Shown one piece after another: positions 39,041-49,615 of a stretch of 64,000 nucleotides of DNA (position 1 is its first letter; every line of letters begins with the position of its first letter). Source of the stretch: Trichomonas tenax (Eukaryota > Parabasalia > Trichomonadida > Trichomonadidae). The stretch is taken from the NCBI GenBank assembly GCA_023091735.1, contig JALKBU010000158.1:1-64000 (forward strand), given 5' to 3'. The position numbers and the translations under genes are program-made. Under the pieces are notes generated by a model. That model was not told where the DNA came from. It searched no databases and saw only the letters and a list, made by a program, of their open reading frames with translations.

Positions 39041-40119
39041 ATTTTGTATTTCTTCAATCGATCGGGAAGTATTTTATTTTTCCAGAATTTAACCTCCATA
39101 ATTCCTAAATGTGTGGGCTTATTACCTCGTAAATTGCGAGATAGTATTTTATCCTTCATACCTCCTTCATAAATGACGGTATACTTGTCAGTCTTTGCAT
39201 CGTAATCTATGATCTCATCAATGATTCCAAAACTTGCATCAATGGTGGATGCGTATTTACCCTCGTTACTTCGTATTAATTTATATCTTGGATAATAAGC
39301 GACTGAATCATCAGCTGCTTTAATTAAGAAACCGTTACCCTGCTCAGAATCGACAATATAGTAATTTGGACTTAACTTCGTTCTTTTCTTTTTCAGTTGA
39401 TCCGAATCAATGACGACTCTCACCTTTTCACCAGGAAGTAATTTAAAGTCTTTATCGTTAGTGATAGCATCAGTTTTAGCATTCATTTTTTCAATATATA
39501 TGAGCTCATCAGTGGCGTTAAATTTATTCGATGGAATTCCTGTCGATGAATGGATGGTGTCATTATATATTTTAATAAATTTACTCATTGAGTTTATAGT
39601 AAAGTCTCGATCTCTGTTTAAATCTCTTAATGTACGAATGAGGCGATTAAAAATTCCTTGAATGTTATGGTTATGCTTCTCTGTTGTGTAATGTGTGATA
39701 TTGTTTTCCTGCAGAAATGATGTGATGTCTTTACTTAAGTATGCTGAGTCCTGATCTGATGTTAATGTTTTCGGATGAGCTGCTTTTACGAATTCATTTA
39801 ATGCATTCATTACTGTGTCTTTGTTTTTATTCCTTAAAAGATAAGTGTAACCCTTCCGTGAATTAATATTTATGAAAATCAGGAATGCAGCGGGAGATGA
39901 ACCTTTACTTTGAATCAAAGTGTCGAATTGATACGAACCAGGAGTTTTAGAATAAATGGGTAAAAAGAACTTCGAGGAATCTATTTTTAATTTGTCGTGA
40001 ACAACATTTTTGTTTAAAAATTGTCTTACATCATGCTTTGAAAAGCCATGTTCAGCAGCGATAAGGTAGAATTTAGAAAATGTTTTCCATCGGGAATTGT
40101 TAAATAATTCTTCAAGCAT
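39037..40119 (-). mobile_element. Maverick (Polinton) integrase
   Basis: 360 residues from the ATG at 40119 (MLEELFNNSRW, the usual trichomonad Maverick start; an upstream ATG at 40158 overlaps the next gene). The rve core has the first Asp in YQFD and the second in TSDQDSAYL. At the DD35E spacing the residue is Asn in GIFNRL, where retroviral-type integrases have Glu; the nearest Glu is in TTEKHNHN, 10-11 residues earlier. The C-terminal part (IDEIIDYDAKTDKYTVIYEG) resembles a chromodomain. The frame is otherwise intact, making this the best preserved gene of the element. Confidence 0.85.
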
Positions 40120-40144
40120 ATTTATACAAAAATAAACTTTATGA

Positions 40145-40662
40145 TTAAATAGCCTCATCTATTATATCTATTTCTAACTCTTCGGTAGATTCTTCTTCTG
40201 GCTCATCAATAATTTCAAGGTTGATTTCCTTAATGGCAGGAATAATTTTATCCTTCAATTTATCAGGAATGACATTAAATTTTGATTGGAAATACTTGAC
40301 GCTTTGCGTCTCGGACGAAGTCCTTTGATTATTATATTCTATTTCTTTTTCTAAATTGCAATCAATGGCGAAGAACTGATGTTTAGAGGTGTTAATCATT
40401 TTTGAGAATGAATTTTTAAGATTAATTTTAATATAATTTGTCATAAAGAGCATTGACATATTTTTATTGAACAACTTTTTACCATCAATGATAAAACATA
40501 ATGGTAAGCATGAATATCCGAATTTATTTTGTTTTATGTTTCTCGATAATGCAATAACTAATCTTTTTGCTTCTGGAATTCTTTCTTGATTAATTTCGAA
40601 AATGCATTGACGGAAAAGTATTTTGTTGTTGATATTACAATCTCTGATGTCTCAGAACTCAT
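40145..40662 (-). mobile_element. Frameshifted Maverick accessory gene
   Basis: From an ATG at 40662 (MSSETSEIVISTTKYFSVNA) one frame runs about 20 codons, then coding sense continues in a second frame (QERIPEAKRLVIALS, FGYSCLPLCFIIDGKK) to a stop at 40145 after a very acidic tail. One single-base frameshift near 40600 explains it. It lies head-to-tail upstream of the integrase. Function unknown. Confidence 0.5.
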
Positions 40663-40750
40663 TCTTTATATATGAATTAAAAAATAAAATTATTTTTAAA
40701 ATTAGCTTAGTTTTATTTTTTCAATATTCTAATTTTTTATTCATATATAA

Positions 40751-41035
40751 ATGGAAGTGAAATATATCTATATATTAATGTGTAACATTAATGATGTTAA
40801 CAAAACAATCGTGAAAATTGGAATAACTGATGACTTTGATAAACTAAGAAAAGAATACAGTGAACGATTTCAAATGATTGCAGTTATTCCTGATGTCTCC
40901 GAACTCATTCTTCGATGTTCAAGTTCACTCTTCGATGTTCAAGTTCACTCTTCGATGTTCAAATTCACTCTTCGATGTTCTAATTCATTCAAGTTCATTT
41001 TTAGATGCATTATTACTTCAGTAGACGCCTCTTAG
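40751..41035 (+). mobile_element. GIY-YIG-like ORF disrupted by tandem repeats
   Basis: The first 50 residues (VKYIYILMCNINDVNKTIVKIGITDD) look like the start of a GIY-YIG nuclease of the T5orf172 kind (YIYIL then VKIGIT). From 40901 the frame is overrun by 20-bp tandem repeats, and the catalytic part is lost. Such small domains occur in large DNA elements and viruses, consistent with its place at the edge of the Maverick remnant. Confidence 0.5.
40901..41000 (+). repeat. 20-bp tandem repeat
   Basis: About five units of TTCGATGTTCAAGTTCACTC (first and last partial or diverged). The unit appears to derive from the coding sequence it interrupts. Confidence 0.85.
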
Positions 41036-41105
41036 ATGCATTATTAAGTCAGTAGAAGCGCCTGAGATGCATTATTACTTTAGTAAATGCCTCTTAGATG
41101 TGTAT
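41001..41105 (+). repeat. 31-bp tandem repeat
   Basis: Three units of 31 bases beginning TTAGATGCATTATTA (41001, 41032, 41063) and a partial fourth from 41094. It directly abuts the 20-bp repeat. Confidence 0.85.
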
Positions 41106-41151
41106 TGGACAATAGAAACAACTTTAGAAAATTCATATGATTCTTAACATT

Positions 41152-41251
41152 CGCGATTCTTTCGTTTTACTGTGCCAGTGCAGCATTGGAACTAGCTGTT
41201 TCGATTCCGTGATCTAATGCTGCAATGACTCAAAACAACGAGAGAATCACG
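41152..41251. repeat. Hairpin 6
   Basis: Arms 41152-41187 and 41216-41251, 36 bases with 8 mismatches (outer CGYGATTCT and inner TGCAGCATT conserved), 28-base loop. Confidence 0.6.
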
Positions 41252-41266
41252 AAATACCAGCAAATA

Positions 41267-41352
41267 TTGTGTTTCATGCAATAATCACAGTGGCAATATT
41301 ACACCACAGTTGCTATGTTGAATTGTCACTGTGATTATTGCATGAAACACAA
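41267..41352. repeat. Hairpin 7
   Basis: Arms 41267-41298 and 41321-41352, 32 bases, with the outer 26 pairs perfect; 22-base loop. The strongest hairpin in the window. Confidence 0.8.
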
Positions 41353-41369
41353 CTTTTTAAAGATCTTTA

Positions 41370-42135
41370 AATTATCTGATTGGAATGTTGATTTTCCTGG
41401 TGTAAGTAATATACCGATGGTTCTGTGGCCCAAAAGTCCAACCACTTTATGCAAATTCTGTGCTTTCAATTCGACAACAACAAATTATGGATTGTTTTCC
41501 TGTTCTTATGTTTATTCTTTAACAACAACACATTTTAACCACTACATTGAGTGTTCAATGACAATTGTCTAATGAAGTTTTTAGACAATATGGTTTTTGC
41601 TCTTTAAGTTCATCAAATTCAAGTCAAAACAGTTGTCAATACGGCCCGGATAAACTTTTCAACAACCATCATCAATTACACAACTGTTTCTAACAATTTT
41701 GCTCAATATAGAATTGTGATTCATTATTACTCCGGAATCTTGGATTTGACACAATCTAACATCATCGACAACGAAATCACATCATCAGGAGATTCGAACA
41801 GTGCCCATGTTTTCTCTTCTTCAGATAAAACCACTGTTGAAAGTTGTTGTTTCTTTGGAAATCATGGTCCAGGAAATCTATTTCGTCGTTATAAAAGTCA
41901 ATTCATTGTTAAAGACCGTCACATTGATGCATTTAATCAAAGCGGAACTGTCACAACTTCACAAAATATTATTGATGTTGCTATTAATTATCTCTCTCAT
42001 ATCTCAACATATAAATGCTACGACCCCGAATCCCTCCATAACTTCTACTTTGCTGTTCAGAACCACATCTGTCCAAAAGCAGAGATCAAAATCTTGTTTT
42101 TGTTGGTATCTCCCGAGTGCGTCATTCGCGATTGA
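41370..42135 (+). pseudogene. Pmp-like beta-helix surface protein pseudogene
   Basis: Two coding pieces in different frames (to about 41572 and 41716-42135) carry the repeated pattern of trichomonad Pmp-like right-handed beta-helix proteins: CKFCAFNSTTTNYGLF, ILDLTQSNIIDNEIT, and KTTVESCCFFGNHGPG. Between them are stops and at least two frame changes. The N-terminus and the C-terminal membrane segment usual in the family are missing. Intact members are candidate surface adhesins; this one is dead. Confidence 0.6.
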
Positions 42136-42256
42136 CCGCTTCATTAATTAATCAACCAAAACTCTTTAGTCCTCTCTTTTCACTCCTCAACTCTATGAAG
42201 ATTCTAAAATAGAATTTTATTCATCTAATATCACATACAAAATATAATAGAAAAAG

Positions 42257-44377
42257 TTACTTTTGATTCCTCCTCTTCTGATTTCTTCCGCGATCTCTAT
42301 CTCTATCCCTTTCTCTATCTCTATCACGATCGCGATCTCTGTCAATATCTCTATCTCGAGCACGATTTCGTTCACGGTCTCGATCGCGATCACGTTCTCG
42401 CTCTTGACGAATCTGCTCTTCCCGACGGTGCTCTTTCTGCTTCTGCTCATGCTCCGCAAGAAGAGAATCGAGTTCTTCCCGAAGATGTTTCGACTGTTCA
42501 AACAGCTCTTTCTTCTTCTTTCGTTCGTCTATCTCAGATTTCTTTCGAGAGATTTGTGTTTCGAGATCCTTCGATGCTCTTTCGTTGATCGTTATTTGAT
42601 TGTTTGCGTCTTCAATTCCATTCTTGATACGCTGAAGTTCTTCTTGCTTCGATCTCATGACAGAGCGAACAGAGTTTATCATGTTTTCTCTCTTGTGGAC
42701 GAATTCGGACTCTGCTTCCTCGAGAGATTCTTTTGCCTCGTTCAACACCGATGTGATGTCGCCAACACCACAAATGTGCTCCTTGAACGAGTTTATATTT
42801 TCTCGAAGACTCTCTCTGTGTACGTTTTCTGGTGTCATCGAGTACAGCTGCCTCGTGTTGACGTCAGGGCAATAAGCTGGACAAGGACACTCCGGAAGTT
42901 CGATGCTTGGCTCTTCATCGGAATCCATTGGCCTGAGAATGATGTTCTTTCGAACTGGAAGTTTAATCGTTTCTTGTGCTTTCGATATTTCGACATGCTG
43001 TGCTTCGGTGTTTCTGAAATCTTCTGGCAGAGCAGATAGAATTTCTTGTATCTCTGCAATCTCTTCTTCTTGTTTGTTGAACATCTCGTTTTGAGCTTTG
43101 ATGAAATCAAGAATGTCGCCATTTTTAATGTTGTTTTCTTTCGAGTCTAAATCATTTTCATGACATTCGTCGAAGTTGATTGTAGATATTTGCTGCTTCT
43201 GCATCTGGTCGATGCTCTCGAGTATGTTCGATAGTTCTTTGATAGATATGTTCACCGTTTCGACTTGGCACTGAGATATTTCTTTCACTTCGACAGTCGC
43301 CCGCTGCGAGACATCGAGTGGTTCAACTGATTTCGACGCTGGCTGGTAACTCATCCTCTTGCATGAGTTGCGAAGCGACGAAACGAGGACATTAACGTTG
43401 CGTCTTATTTGTGATGCGTTGTCTGCAATCGCAGGAGATATCAGATTCTCGCTGTTAAATATCATTTGGAGTTTGGACAAAATGTCTCTCGCACGAGAGA
43501 TGCATTCGCTCGTTTCTGATTTTGAAGCAATTGCGCGAATTGAACCGCAGTTCGATATCGACGAAAGTTTTTGGAGAATCGGTGTGAAAACTTCAACATC
43601 TGGTTGATCGATCTGATCCATAATGTTCAGTTCTTCGATTGAGATTTCATGTTTGTCTGCTTGTGATGATATTGATTTGAATGATTTCTCGTGTATTTTG
43701 TTTATATCGATTTTGTTTTTTTGTGGACAATCGAAATCGAAGCTATTTAAATAAATTGGAAGAGTTGGGTTTTTGAAATCTCTGAGGAACGGTGTAAATT
43801 TGTTATTCACAGCATGCGCAGCATTGATGTTTGGAGATATGCATAATTGTTCTCTGTTCTCGTTCATTTTCTGTGAAATCAGCGAATGAATTGAGAACTT
43901 TTTATTATCATCGCTTTCGTTTGTAAATAGAGAATCAACATATTGTAGTCTCGATATTTCATCCAAATTCCTTTGAATCTTCGTTTTTTCTGCAGTAATG
44001 AATGATTTGTATCTCGCGGCAATCAATTTTGGTGTATTTGCGGAAACATATTCAATTCCAACCGATTCCGGTTGTTTTCCAAGTGATAATGATTGTGGAA
44101 CTTCGATTAAAGCTATTTCAATTATTTTTCTTTTTAATTCTTGATTTTCTTGCTCTAAAACATTATGCTCCGTTTCAAGGTTACTGATGTATTTCGCAGA
44201 TAACTTCTTAAAATCGAGTCTTTCCTTTATTTCAGCGCGAATTTGAGTTATCTTGTTTTCTAGTTCTTCATACTGAACTTTATACTGCTTCGCTTCTTCC
44301 ATTTGCGAAGTTAACTCAGAACTCTTATTCTCGATATATGTTAGCAATTCACTTTCGTCTAATTTTTCAACATTCAT
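42257..44377 (-). CDS. Coiled-coil protein with Arg-Asp repeat tail
   Basis: Protein of 706 residues. Long coiled coils at about 5-100 and 560-660 flank a less ordered middle that has a Pro/Cys cluster (LPECPCPAYCP). The last 45 residues are an almost pure RD/RE repeat ending RNQKRRNQK, like the mixed-charge tails of splicing-associated proteins. No catalytic domain. Start ATG at 44377; CCTTT (gene strand, 44407-44411) about 30 bases upstream could be an M5 initiator. It is the only intact gene between the Maverick remnant and VPS52. Function unknown. Confidence 0.7.
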   Translation of the reverse strand: MNVEKLDESELLTYIENKSSELTSQMEEAKQYKVQYEELENKITQIRAEIKERLDFKKLSAKYISNLETEHNVLEQENQELKRKIIEIALIEVPQSLSLGKQPESVGIEYVSANTPKLIAARYKSFITAEKTKIQRNLDEISRLQYVDSLFTNESDDNKKFSIHSLISQKMNENREQLCISPNINAAHAVNNKFTPFLRDFKNPTLPIYLNSFDFDCPQKNKIDINKIHEKSFKSISSQADKHEISIEELNIMDQIDQPDVEVFTPILQKLSSISNCGSIRAIASKSETSECISRARDILSKLQMIFNSENLISPAIADNASQIRRNVNVLVSSLRNSCKRMSYQPASKSVEPLDVSQRATVEVKEISQCQVETVNISIKELSNILESIDQMQKQQISTINFDECHENDLDSKENNIKNGDILDFIKAQNEMFNKQEEEIAEIQEILSALPEDFRNTEAQHVEISKAQETIKLPVRKNIILRPMDSDEEPSIELPECPCPAYCPDVNTRQLYSMTPENVHRESLRENINSFKEHICGVGDITSVLNEAKESLEEAESEFVHKRENMINSVRSVMRSKQEELQRIKNGIEDANNQITINERASKDLETQISRKKSEIDERKKKKELFEQSKHLREELDSLLAEHEQKQKEHRREEQIRQERERDRDRDRERNRARDRDIDRDRDRDRDRERDRDRDRGRNQKRRNQK

Positions 44378-44480
44378 TGTATTATTTAGGGGTCGACAAA
44401 AATATTAAAGGGTAATAAAAGTAACAGTCCTTACTTCGCCTATTGACGATTTCATTCAGATAACTGTCAAATCAATATCT

Positions 44481-45373
44481 ATATCCATACAAAGGAACTA
44501 CATACAACGAGTCGTCTCCCTATGAAGTTTCTTTATCAAAAGGACGATATTTCATTGAATTATGGGGATATAGGGGTGCAGTATATAAGACATATCCCAT
44601 TTCATATGGAGCATATGTGAGTGGCATTATTGAGTTCGAAAATCAAATCACGCTCTATCTTCATGTTTGCCATGAAGGGGTCGTCACTTCTTTATATGGT
44701 GGTGGTGGCATTGGTCAAAATGGAGGTGCCACAGATGTTAGTTTGAAAGGAGGTTCATATGCTGATTTTGAAGGATTGAAGTCGCGCATCATCGTTGCTT
44801 CTGGAACGGGTGGATTCGATAACGATGGCCATGGGTGAGCTGGAGGAGGCCCTTTTGGGCTTTGCTCCAGCTATGGGAGTGGCTATGGCGCTACCCAAAC
44901 ATACGGTAAGCAAAGCGGCTTTTTCGAAAAGTTTGGATTTGGTGTTGGTGATGGAACGAGACGCTTTATTTGATGGATCGCCAGATGGAAATGGTGGAGG
45001 TGGTTCTGGGTACTTTGGGAGTGGCAGCTCAATGGTTGTCGCTTCCTTTGCAAGTGGAGGAGGAATCTCCTTCATTAGCGGTCACAATCCATCGCAATAG
45101 CAGAGAATTTTACCAAAGAAGAATAATATTTCTCTGCTATCCATCCATTACTCAGGCTACAGATTCACCAACACCATCATGATTGATGGCAATTCTAAGT
45201 GTCCATCACCTAATTTCATTTCAAGTTCATATTCAAAAGAATTTCATCCGAACAATGGATTCATTGGAAATACAAAACTTTCATCTTTTGCTTGTTTGGT
45301 TAAAGATTGCTCTGTATTCCATGGAAAATATCTAACTCTTTATGCCTTTCTGCTGATATACGATGATAAATAA
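44481..45373 (+). pseudogene. Glycine-rich (ALK/LTK-type GRD) surface protein pseudogene
   Basis: Pieces of the trichomonad glycine-rich family (PF12810-like): KGRYFIELWGYRG and YGGGGIGQNGGATDVSL in one frame to a TGA at 44836, then GGGGSGYFGSGSS and GGGISFISGH in another (to 45100), then SGYRFTNTIMIDGNS in a third. At least two frameshifts and internal stops. The order of blocks is that of the intact family, so this is a whole-domain pseudogene, lacking a start and C-terminal tail. Confidence 0.65.
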
Positions 45374-45652
45374 TCAAAAATTTGATATTGTAATATGAAC
45401 AAAACTACAACAATGATTTTTGAGATTCTTTCATAATTATGTTTCGAAATAGGACTGTTATTTAGCAATCCAGTACCGATAAGGAAAGACACAGTGCACA
45501 AATGATAATATCTAAGAAAGATAATCAGATTATTTTGAATGATATATCATTTCATCACAGGTGAATGAGCTTTTATTTAATTTAGAAAAAATAACAATGA
45601 ATGATTGAGTACAACAATAATATATTTAATAAAAACAAAACATAAAATATGC
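45374..45652. other. Spacer between pseudogene and VPS52
   Basis: AT-rich 3' flank of VPS52. Nothing recognised. Confidence 0.35.
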
Positions 45653-47668
45653 TTAGAAAGACTCTGTGAGGGGTCTTATATCGAGAACAAGTTGTTGAAT
45701 AGATAACATTGAATGAACCCATCGCATTGATTGCGGCTCTTTTTCGGCCAATGCTTTGCAAAGTTGCTCGAATCTTGTCCAATATAAAACAGTGCGCTTT
45801 GCAATGTTTCTTTTGATGTTCTGTCCATCAGTGAAGTCTCCAAATAAAGTTAACATTGAATCTGCACATGCTTTCATCTCAGAAACGTGGCGATCTTTGA
45901 AATCGTTTGCAATCCGAGATAAAACAGTCGGCCCAAAATTGGTTTTCTTTGGAGGACTGTTGTTTTCCACTGACTCGAAAGCGCCTTTCACCACAGTAGT
46001 CAAGTCACCAAAGCTCTTTGCAATCGAAGATTCGACATATCTTGCACAAGCATCATCATGCTTTGCATCAAATAGCTGCAAAAGAGTGCTCTGTCTCAAA
46101 GGCCTTAGAACATTCGAAACAACGAAGAAGTTATTAATCAAAAACGCGTCACCTGTTGGCGGTGTAAATTTCTTTGAAGCCCTCTCGAAAAGAGCGCAAA
46201 ATGCAGCTGCAGCATCAGACAACGCAGGTATCAAAACATCTTCATTAGTTTTTGTTGTCAGTCTTGTGATAGAAGCGGCAAATTCAGAGAATCTTCGAGC
46301 AACAGCATTTGCATGATGTCCCATATCTGAGAGATACTTTGGATCTGTTGACTCCAAGTTCTGTATATTCGCCAAAACAATCTGTCTAAATCTCGCGTTA
46401 AGGGATCTCTCGAGGCTGTTCATGTATTGCTCGAGACAATAAACATTCCTCTTGTTGAGCTCTGCTCTGTGTGCTGAAACAATTCTATGCAAAATTGCAA
46501 CGCAAACTGGATCATTAATTTTTGATAATAATTCACCAACAAACGTTTCAATTGTTCTCGAGGCCGCTGCAAATATATAAGAGGCCATTCCACTGTCTGA
46601 CCAAAAAGCAGCGATGAAATCGTGCTCTTCAGTGACTTTATTGATATAGTTCATGAAAAAATTCTGCATCAACACTTCAAGGGGAAAGCTTCCTTCAGGG
46701 AGGTCAACAGGTGGCGCTAAGAGATTGTTGAGAACTTTGTTACGATCGCCAAGACTGAAAAATGACGAATTTTCGCCCAAGTTTCGCTTGCGAGAGAAAA
46801 ACGAGAATGATTGTAGTTGCGGAACAAGCGTGTCTAACTGCATTGGAACTTGAGACATCTTTCTCGTAACTGATCTTGACAAAGAGTGATATATTTCCGC
46901 ATAATATCTCGACATATAATCAGTGTAATTCGCACGACACGCAACTTCATCGTCGGGTGAAAATTCACGAATGAAACACACCAGCTTGTGGCATCTGATC
47001 ATGTTCTCTTGTATCATTGGCTGTATTTCAGGATAAATGATTAATTCTGTTGTTCTCTGATTCAGCCAATTTTTGATATTTTCTGATGCTTTTATTTTCA
47101 GTTTCATTAGGTTCGCCATAAAGTCTTGTGATGAACTTGTTTCTTTCACTTCGCTTCGAGATGAAAATCTTATTTTTTGTTCTAATTGTTCTACAATCTT
47201 AACATATTCGGCGCCAACGGGCGTGTTGAAGACTTCTTGTATAAAATCAGGTGTGATCGAAATGGCATGCGTGAATTCTCCCAATAATGATTCGTATTCT
47301 CTTCTATTTTTGAGTTTTTGCGTAATATCTTGAGATTTCGCTTGAATGTTATTGATATATCCCGACATTTTGCCGAGTGATTCGTTAAATATCTTCAATC
47401 TCTCTTCCATCGAAGCAAGTGTCTCATCGCATTTGTTTAACTGGTTAATAAGCGCAGTGACGTATGGAACTTGCTTCAGATAATCGTTGATTGAAGCATG
47501 TTGCGCTAAATTCAATTCCTCGTTGATTTGGTTTTTATAATTCTGTAAATCGATGCCCAATTCCAAGTAAGACTTAACTGAAGGCTCATTCGCAAAATTT
47601 AATATATCGTTCTCCATTTCATTGAAATCAATATCGTCGATAACATCAGATATTGATTCATCACTCAT
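45653..47668 (-). CDS. VPS52: GARP/EARP tethering complex subunit VPS52
   Basis: Protein of 671 residues aligning with VPS52 end to end by eye: the N-terminal coiled coil (NQLNKCDETLASMEERL, MSGYINNIQAKSQDI), a middle helical region (RNLGENSSFFSLGDRNKVL matching the family's TIFTLGxR segment), and the C-terminal FEQLC and VLDIRPLTESF end. VPS52 is the core of the GARP complex that tethers endosome-derived vesicles at the trans-Golgi. Length matches the human protein (about 720). The ATG at 47668 opens the frame. A TGTCATGTAA-type site lies about 90 bases upstream, no Inr. Confidence 0.92.
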   Translation of the reverse strand: MSDESISDVIDDIDFNEMENDILNFANEPSVKSYLELGIDLQNYKNQINEELNLAQHASINDYLKQVPYVTALINQLNKCDETLASMEERLKIFNESLGKMSGYINNIQAKSQDITQKLKNRREYESLLGEFTHAISITPDFIQEVFNTPVGAEYVKIVEQLEQKIRFSSRSEVKETSSSQDFMANLMKLKIKASENIKNWLNQRTTELIIYPEIQPMIQENMIRCHKLVCFIREFSPDDEVACRANYTDYMSRYYAEIYHSLSRSVTRKMSQVPMQLDTLVPQLQSFSFFSRKRNLGENSSFFSLGDRNKVLNNLLAPPVDLPEGSFPLEVLMQNFFMNYINKVTEEHDFIAAFWSDSGMASYIFAAASRTIETFVGELLSKINDPVCVAILHRIVSAHRAELNKRNVYCLEQYMNSLERSLNARFRQIVLANIQNLESTDPKYLSDMGHHANAVARRFSEFAASITRLTTKTNEDVLIPALSDAAAAFCALFERASKKFTPPTGDAFLINNFFVVSNVLRPLRQSTLLQLFDAKHDDACARYVESSIAKSFGDLTTVVKGAFESVENNSPPKKTNFGPTVLSRIANDFKDRHVSEMKACADSMLTLFGDFTDGQNIKRNIAKRTVLYWTRFEQLCKALAEKEPQSMRWVHSMLSIQQLVLDIRPLTESF

Positions 47669-48430
47669 TTTTTTGATTCAAAAATCTATAGAATGGCTTT
47701 TGGTATGCTCAAAAATGCATTTTAAACAAAAATTTGCGAAATTTAATATTAAATTACATGACAAAACTATTTTTTTCCATAACAAAATTATCTCAATTTT
47801 GCCATGTAAATATAAAATTCATTAAAATAATAAATCGCGATTATTGAACCATTGATAATTTACCTCTAGGATTTTAAGTGCTTCAACACTTACATCACTA
47901 GCTATTCTATATATTGAACATGCAACTATTCATTTTAAAATTGCAGCTTTCTCTGGATAAAGAACTTTTCACACACGAGAAAAAAAATCTTGTTTATGAT
48001 TTAGAGCTAAACGCAATATATAGATGAAAACTCGTGTTTTGGTGTATGTTTCTTTATGTATCGAAGATAACTTAGTAACATTCCATTTGAAAAACTACAT
48101 CCTGTAAAAGGACTGAAAAGTAATTCCATTTTGGGATGAGTTTTTATTGAAGGCATAAAATGCAGTCAATGATATGGATCAAAAATAATACAGCTTTATT
48201 AGGAACAGCCATCATGATATAGTTTTAGACAAATAAAAATTGCTCCTTGGAATGCTTTGATGATTTTTCTTCTCTGGTAAGAGAATCATAATAATGCAAT
48301 AACGAACAGAATCACCCAATATGTAATATAGAATGCAAATAATATATTTCAAATATAAATTCAAAAATATATTCATTATTGATGACTTTTCGTTGATGAT
48401 GATTCTTCCTAAAAATTAACCTTATTCATA
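47669..48430. other. Divergent spacer with recurring motif
   Basis: Contains ATTACATGACA (47753-47763) and GCCATGTAAA (47801-47810), variants of the recurring motif, upstream of VPS52. TCATA right before the ATG at 48431 is an Inr for the plus-strand gene. No gene in between. Confidence 0.4.
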
Positions 48431-49615
48431 ATGAATCCAAATTATTTTGTAATTTGTCCTTTATTTCCTCTTTTTCCGCGAAACGAAGGATATTCAGAAG
48501 GATATAAACTTCCGGCGCGAATGAGGCCAAAGGATTGCGTTAATTTGGACAATTTAACAAAAATATTGCGAGAATCTTTATTATATGAAGAAAAAATCGA
48601 AGATGATACAAATCCAGCCGTCATTTCCGTTTTGAGTCCGTATTCAAAGTATTTGCACGTCATGGTTTTAGATTTGAGCCCAAAAAAGTATTTGCCAGCT
48701 CCAGAATGGTTTTCTATCGATTATTTCCACAAAATATGCGATACTTGTGATAAAGTTGTAAAATTTGGCAGAAAAACAGGCACAAAATGCATCTGTGCTG
48801 GATATAATTGTTCTCCATACAGTTATGGCGCTGAGGAGGAAAAAACCGGTGCACAATCAGTCACCACGAAGTTTCATTTCTCAGTATGGATATGGGATGA
48901 CTTGATGCCGTATGATAATCGTGAGATATCGAATTCAACTAAAAGAGCACTTGGTGATAACAATTATGGACTTCCATTCGCAAACATGATTTGGAGCGAG
49001 ATCAAAGCAATTGTTGAACAAAGCAAATTATTTGGAGTTCCGGAATTAAATTCGAGATCTCTCTTTTTACCATTCAATGAATCAAATATCACAACTGTTT
49101 TGCAGCACAAAACACTTATTTATGTCATTGCTGAGCAAATTTCTGCAACACTCAATCGCCTTTCATCATATATTTCTGATGATCTCATTCTTAAATATAA
49201 ATCGATATTAAAAGAAACAGAAAACAGACCACTAACAGACGAAGAACTTGAATACCTCAGACAGCCTATAAATCCAAAGCCATTAGATGAAATTCTTGCG
49301 AAATGCAAAAATGAACATGAAAAATCATTCATTTCTTCGCTTTATGAGTCGATAGTCAATAGATATAATCAGAATTCACCTGATTTACCAATGTGGCGCA
49401 AACATTTTGGATATTCTTTAGTTATGTGTGAATCAAAACTTTCAAAGTTGGAAAGCGGCCTCAGGATTTATACATTGCCTCAATGTGGCCCAGGCGGTGT
49501 TGTTGAAGCACTTGGATGCATTTTAACGCGTCCAGAAAATGCAATCGCTGAAGAAAATGATTTAATCAATCACAACAACATTTTATGGGAGCTTGCTGAC
49601 TCTCTCAGTCATTAA
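48431..49615 (+). CDS. Conserved-looking hypothetical protein, possibly HIT-like
   Basis: Protein of 394 residues. It starts at an ATG with an Inr (TCATA) ending one base before it. Residues about 105-165 read CDTCDKVVKFGRK, GYNCSPYSYG and GAQSVTTKFHFSVWIWDD; the last recalls the Q-S-V-x-x-x-H-x-H segment of HIT/GalT-type nucleotide hydrolases or transferases, but the His triad is incomplete (KFHFSVW). The rest is mixed helix. I do not recognise the family. Intact frame and promoter suggest it is expressed. Confidence 0.6.
   Translation: MNPNYFVICPLFPLFPRNEGYSEGYKLPARMRPKDCVNLDNLTKILRESLLYEEKIEDDTNPAVISVLSPYSKYLHVMVLDLSPKKYLPAPEWFSIDYFHKICDTCDKVVKFGRKTGTKCICAGYNCSPYSYGAEEEKTGAQSVTTKFHFSVWIWDDLMPYDNREISNSTKRALGDNNYGLPFANMIWSEIKAIVEQSKLFGVPELNSRSLFLPFNESNITTVLQHKTLIYVIAEQISATLNRLSSYISDDLILKYKSILKETENRPLTDEELEYLRQPINPKPLDEILAKCKNEHEKSFISSLYESIVNRYNQNSPDLPMWRKHFGYSLVMCESKLSKLESGLRIYTLPQCGPGGVVEALGCILTRPENAIAEENDLINHNNILWELADSLSH

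Noticed and set aside
40901..41105. CRISPR-like array
   Set aside because: The repeats are head-to-tail without spacers and lie in a eukaryotic nuclear context.
41195..41215. GTTTCGATTCC resembling a tRNA box B
   Set aside because: It is the loop of hairpin 6, there is no box A and no cloverleaf.
42263..43039. 258-codon plus-strand frame opposite the RD-repeat gene
   Set aside because: Its Ile/Ser-rich start is the complement of the Arg-Asp codon repeat; no independent support.
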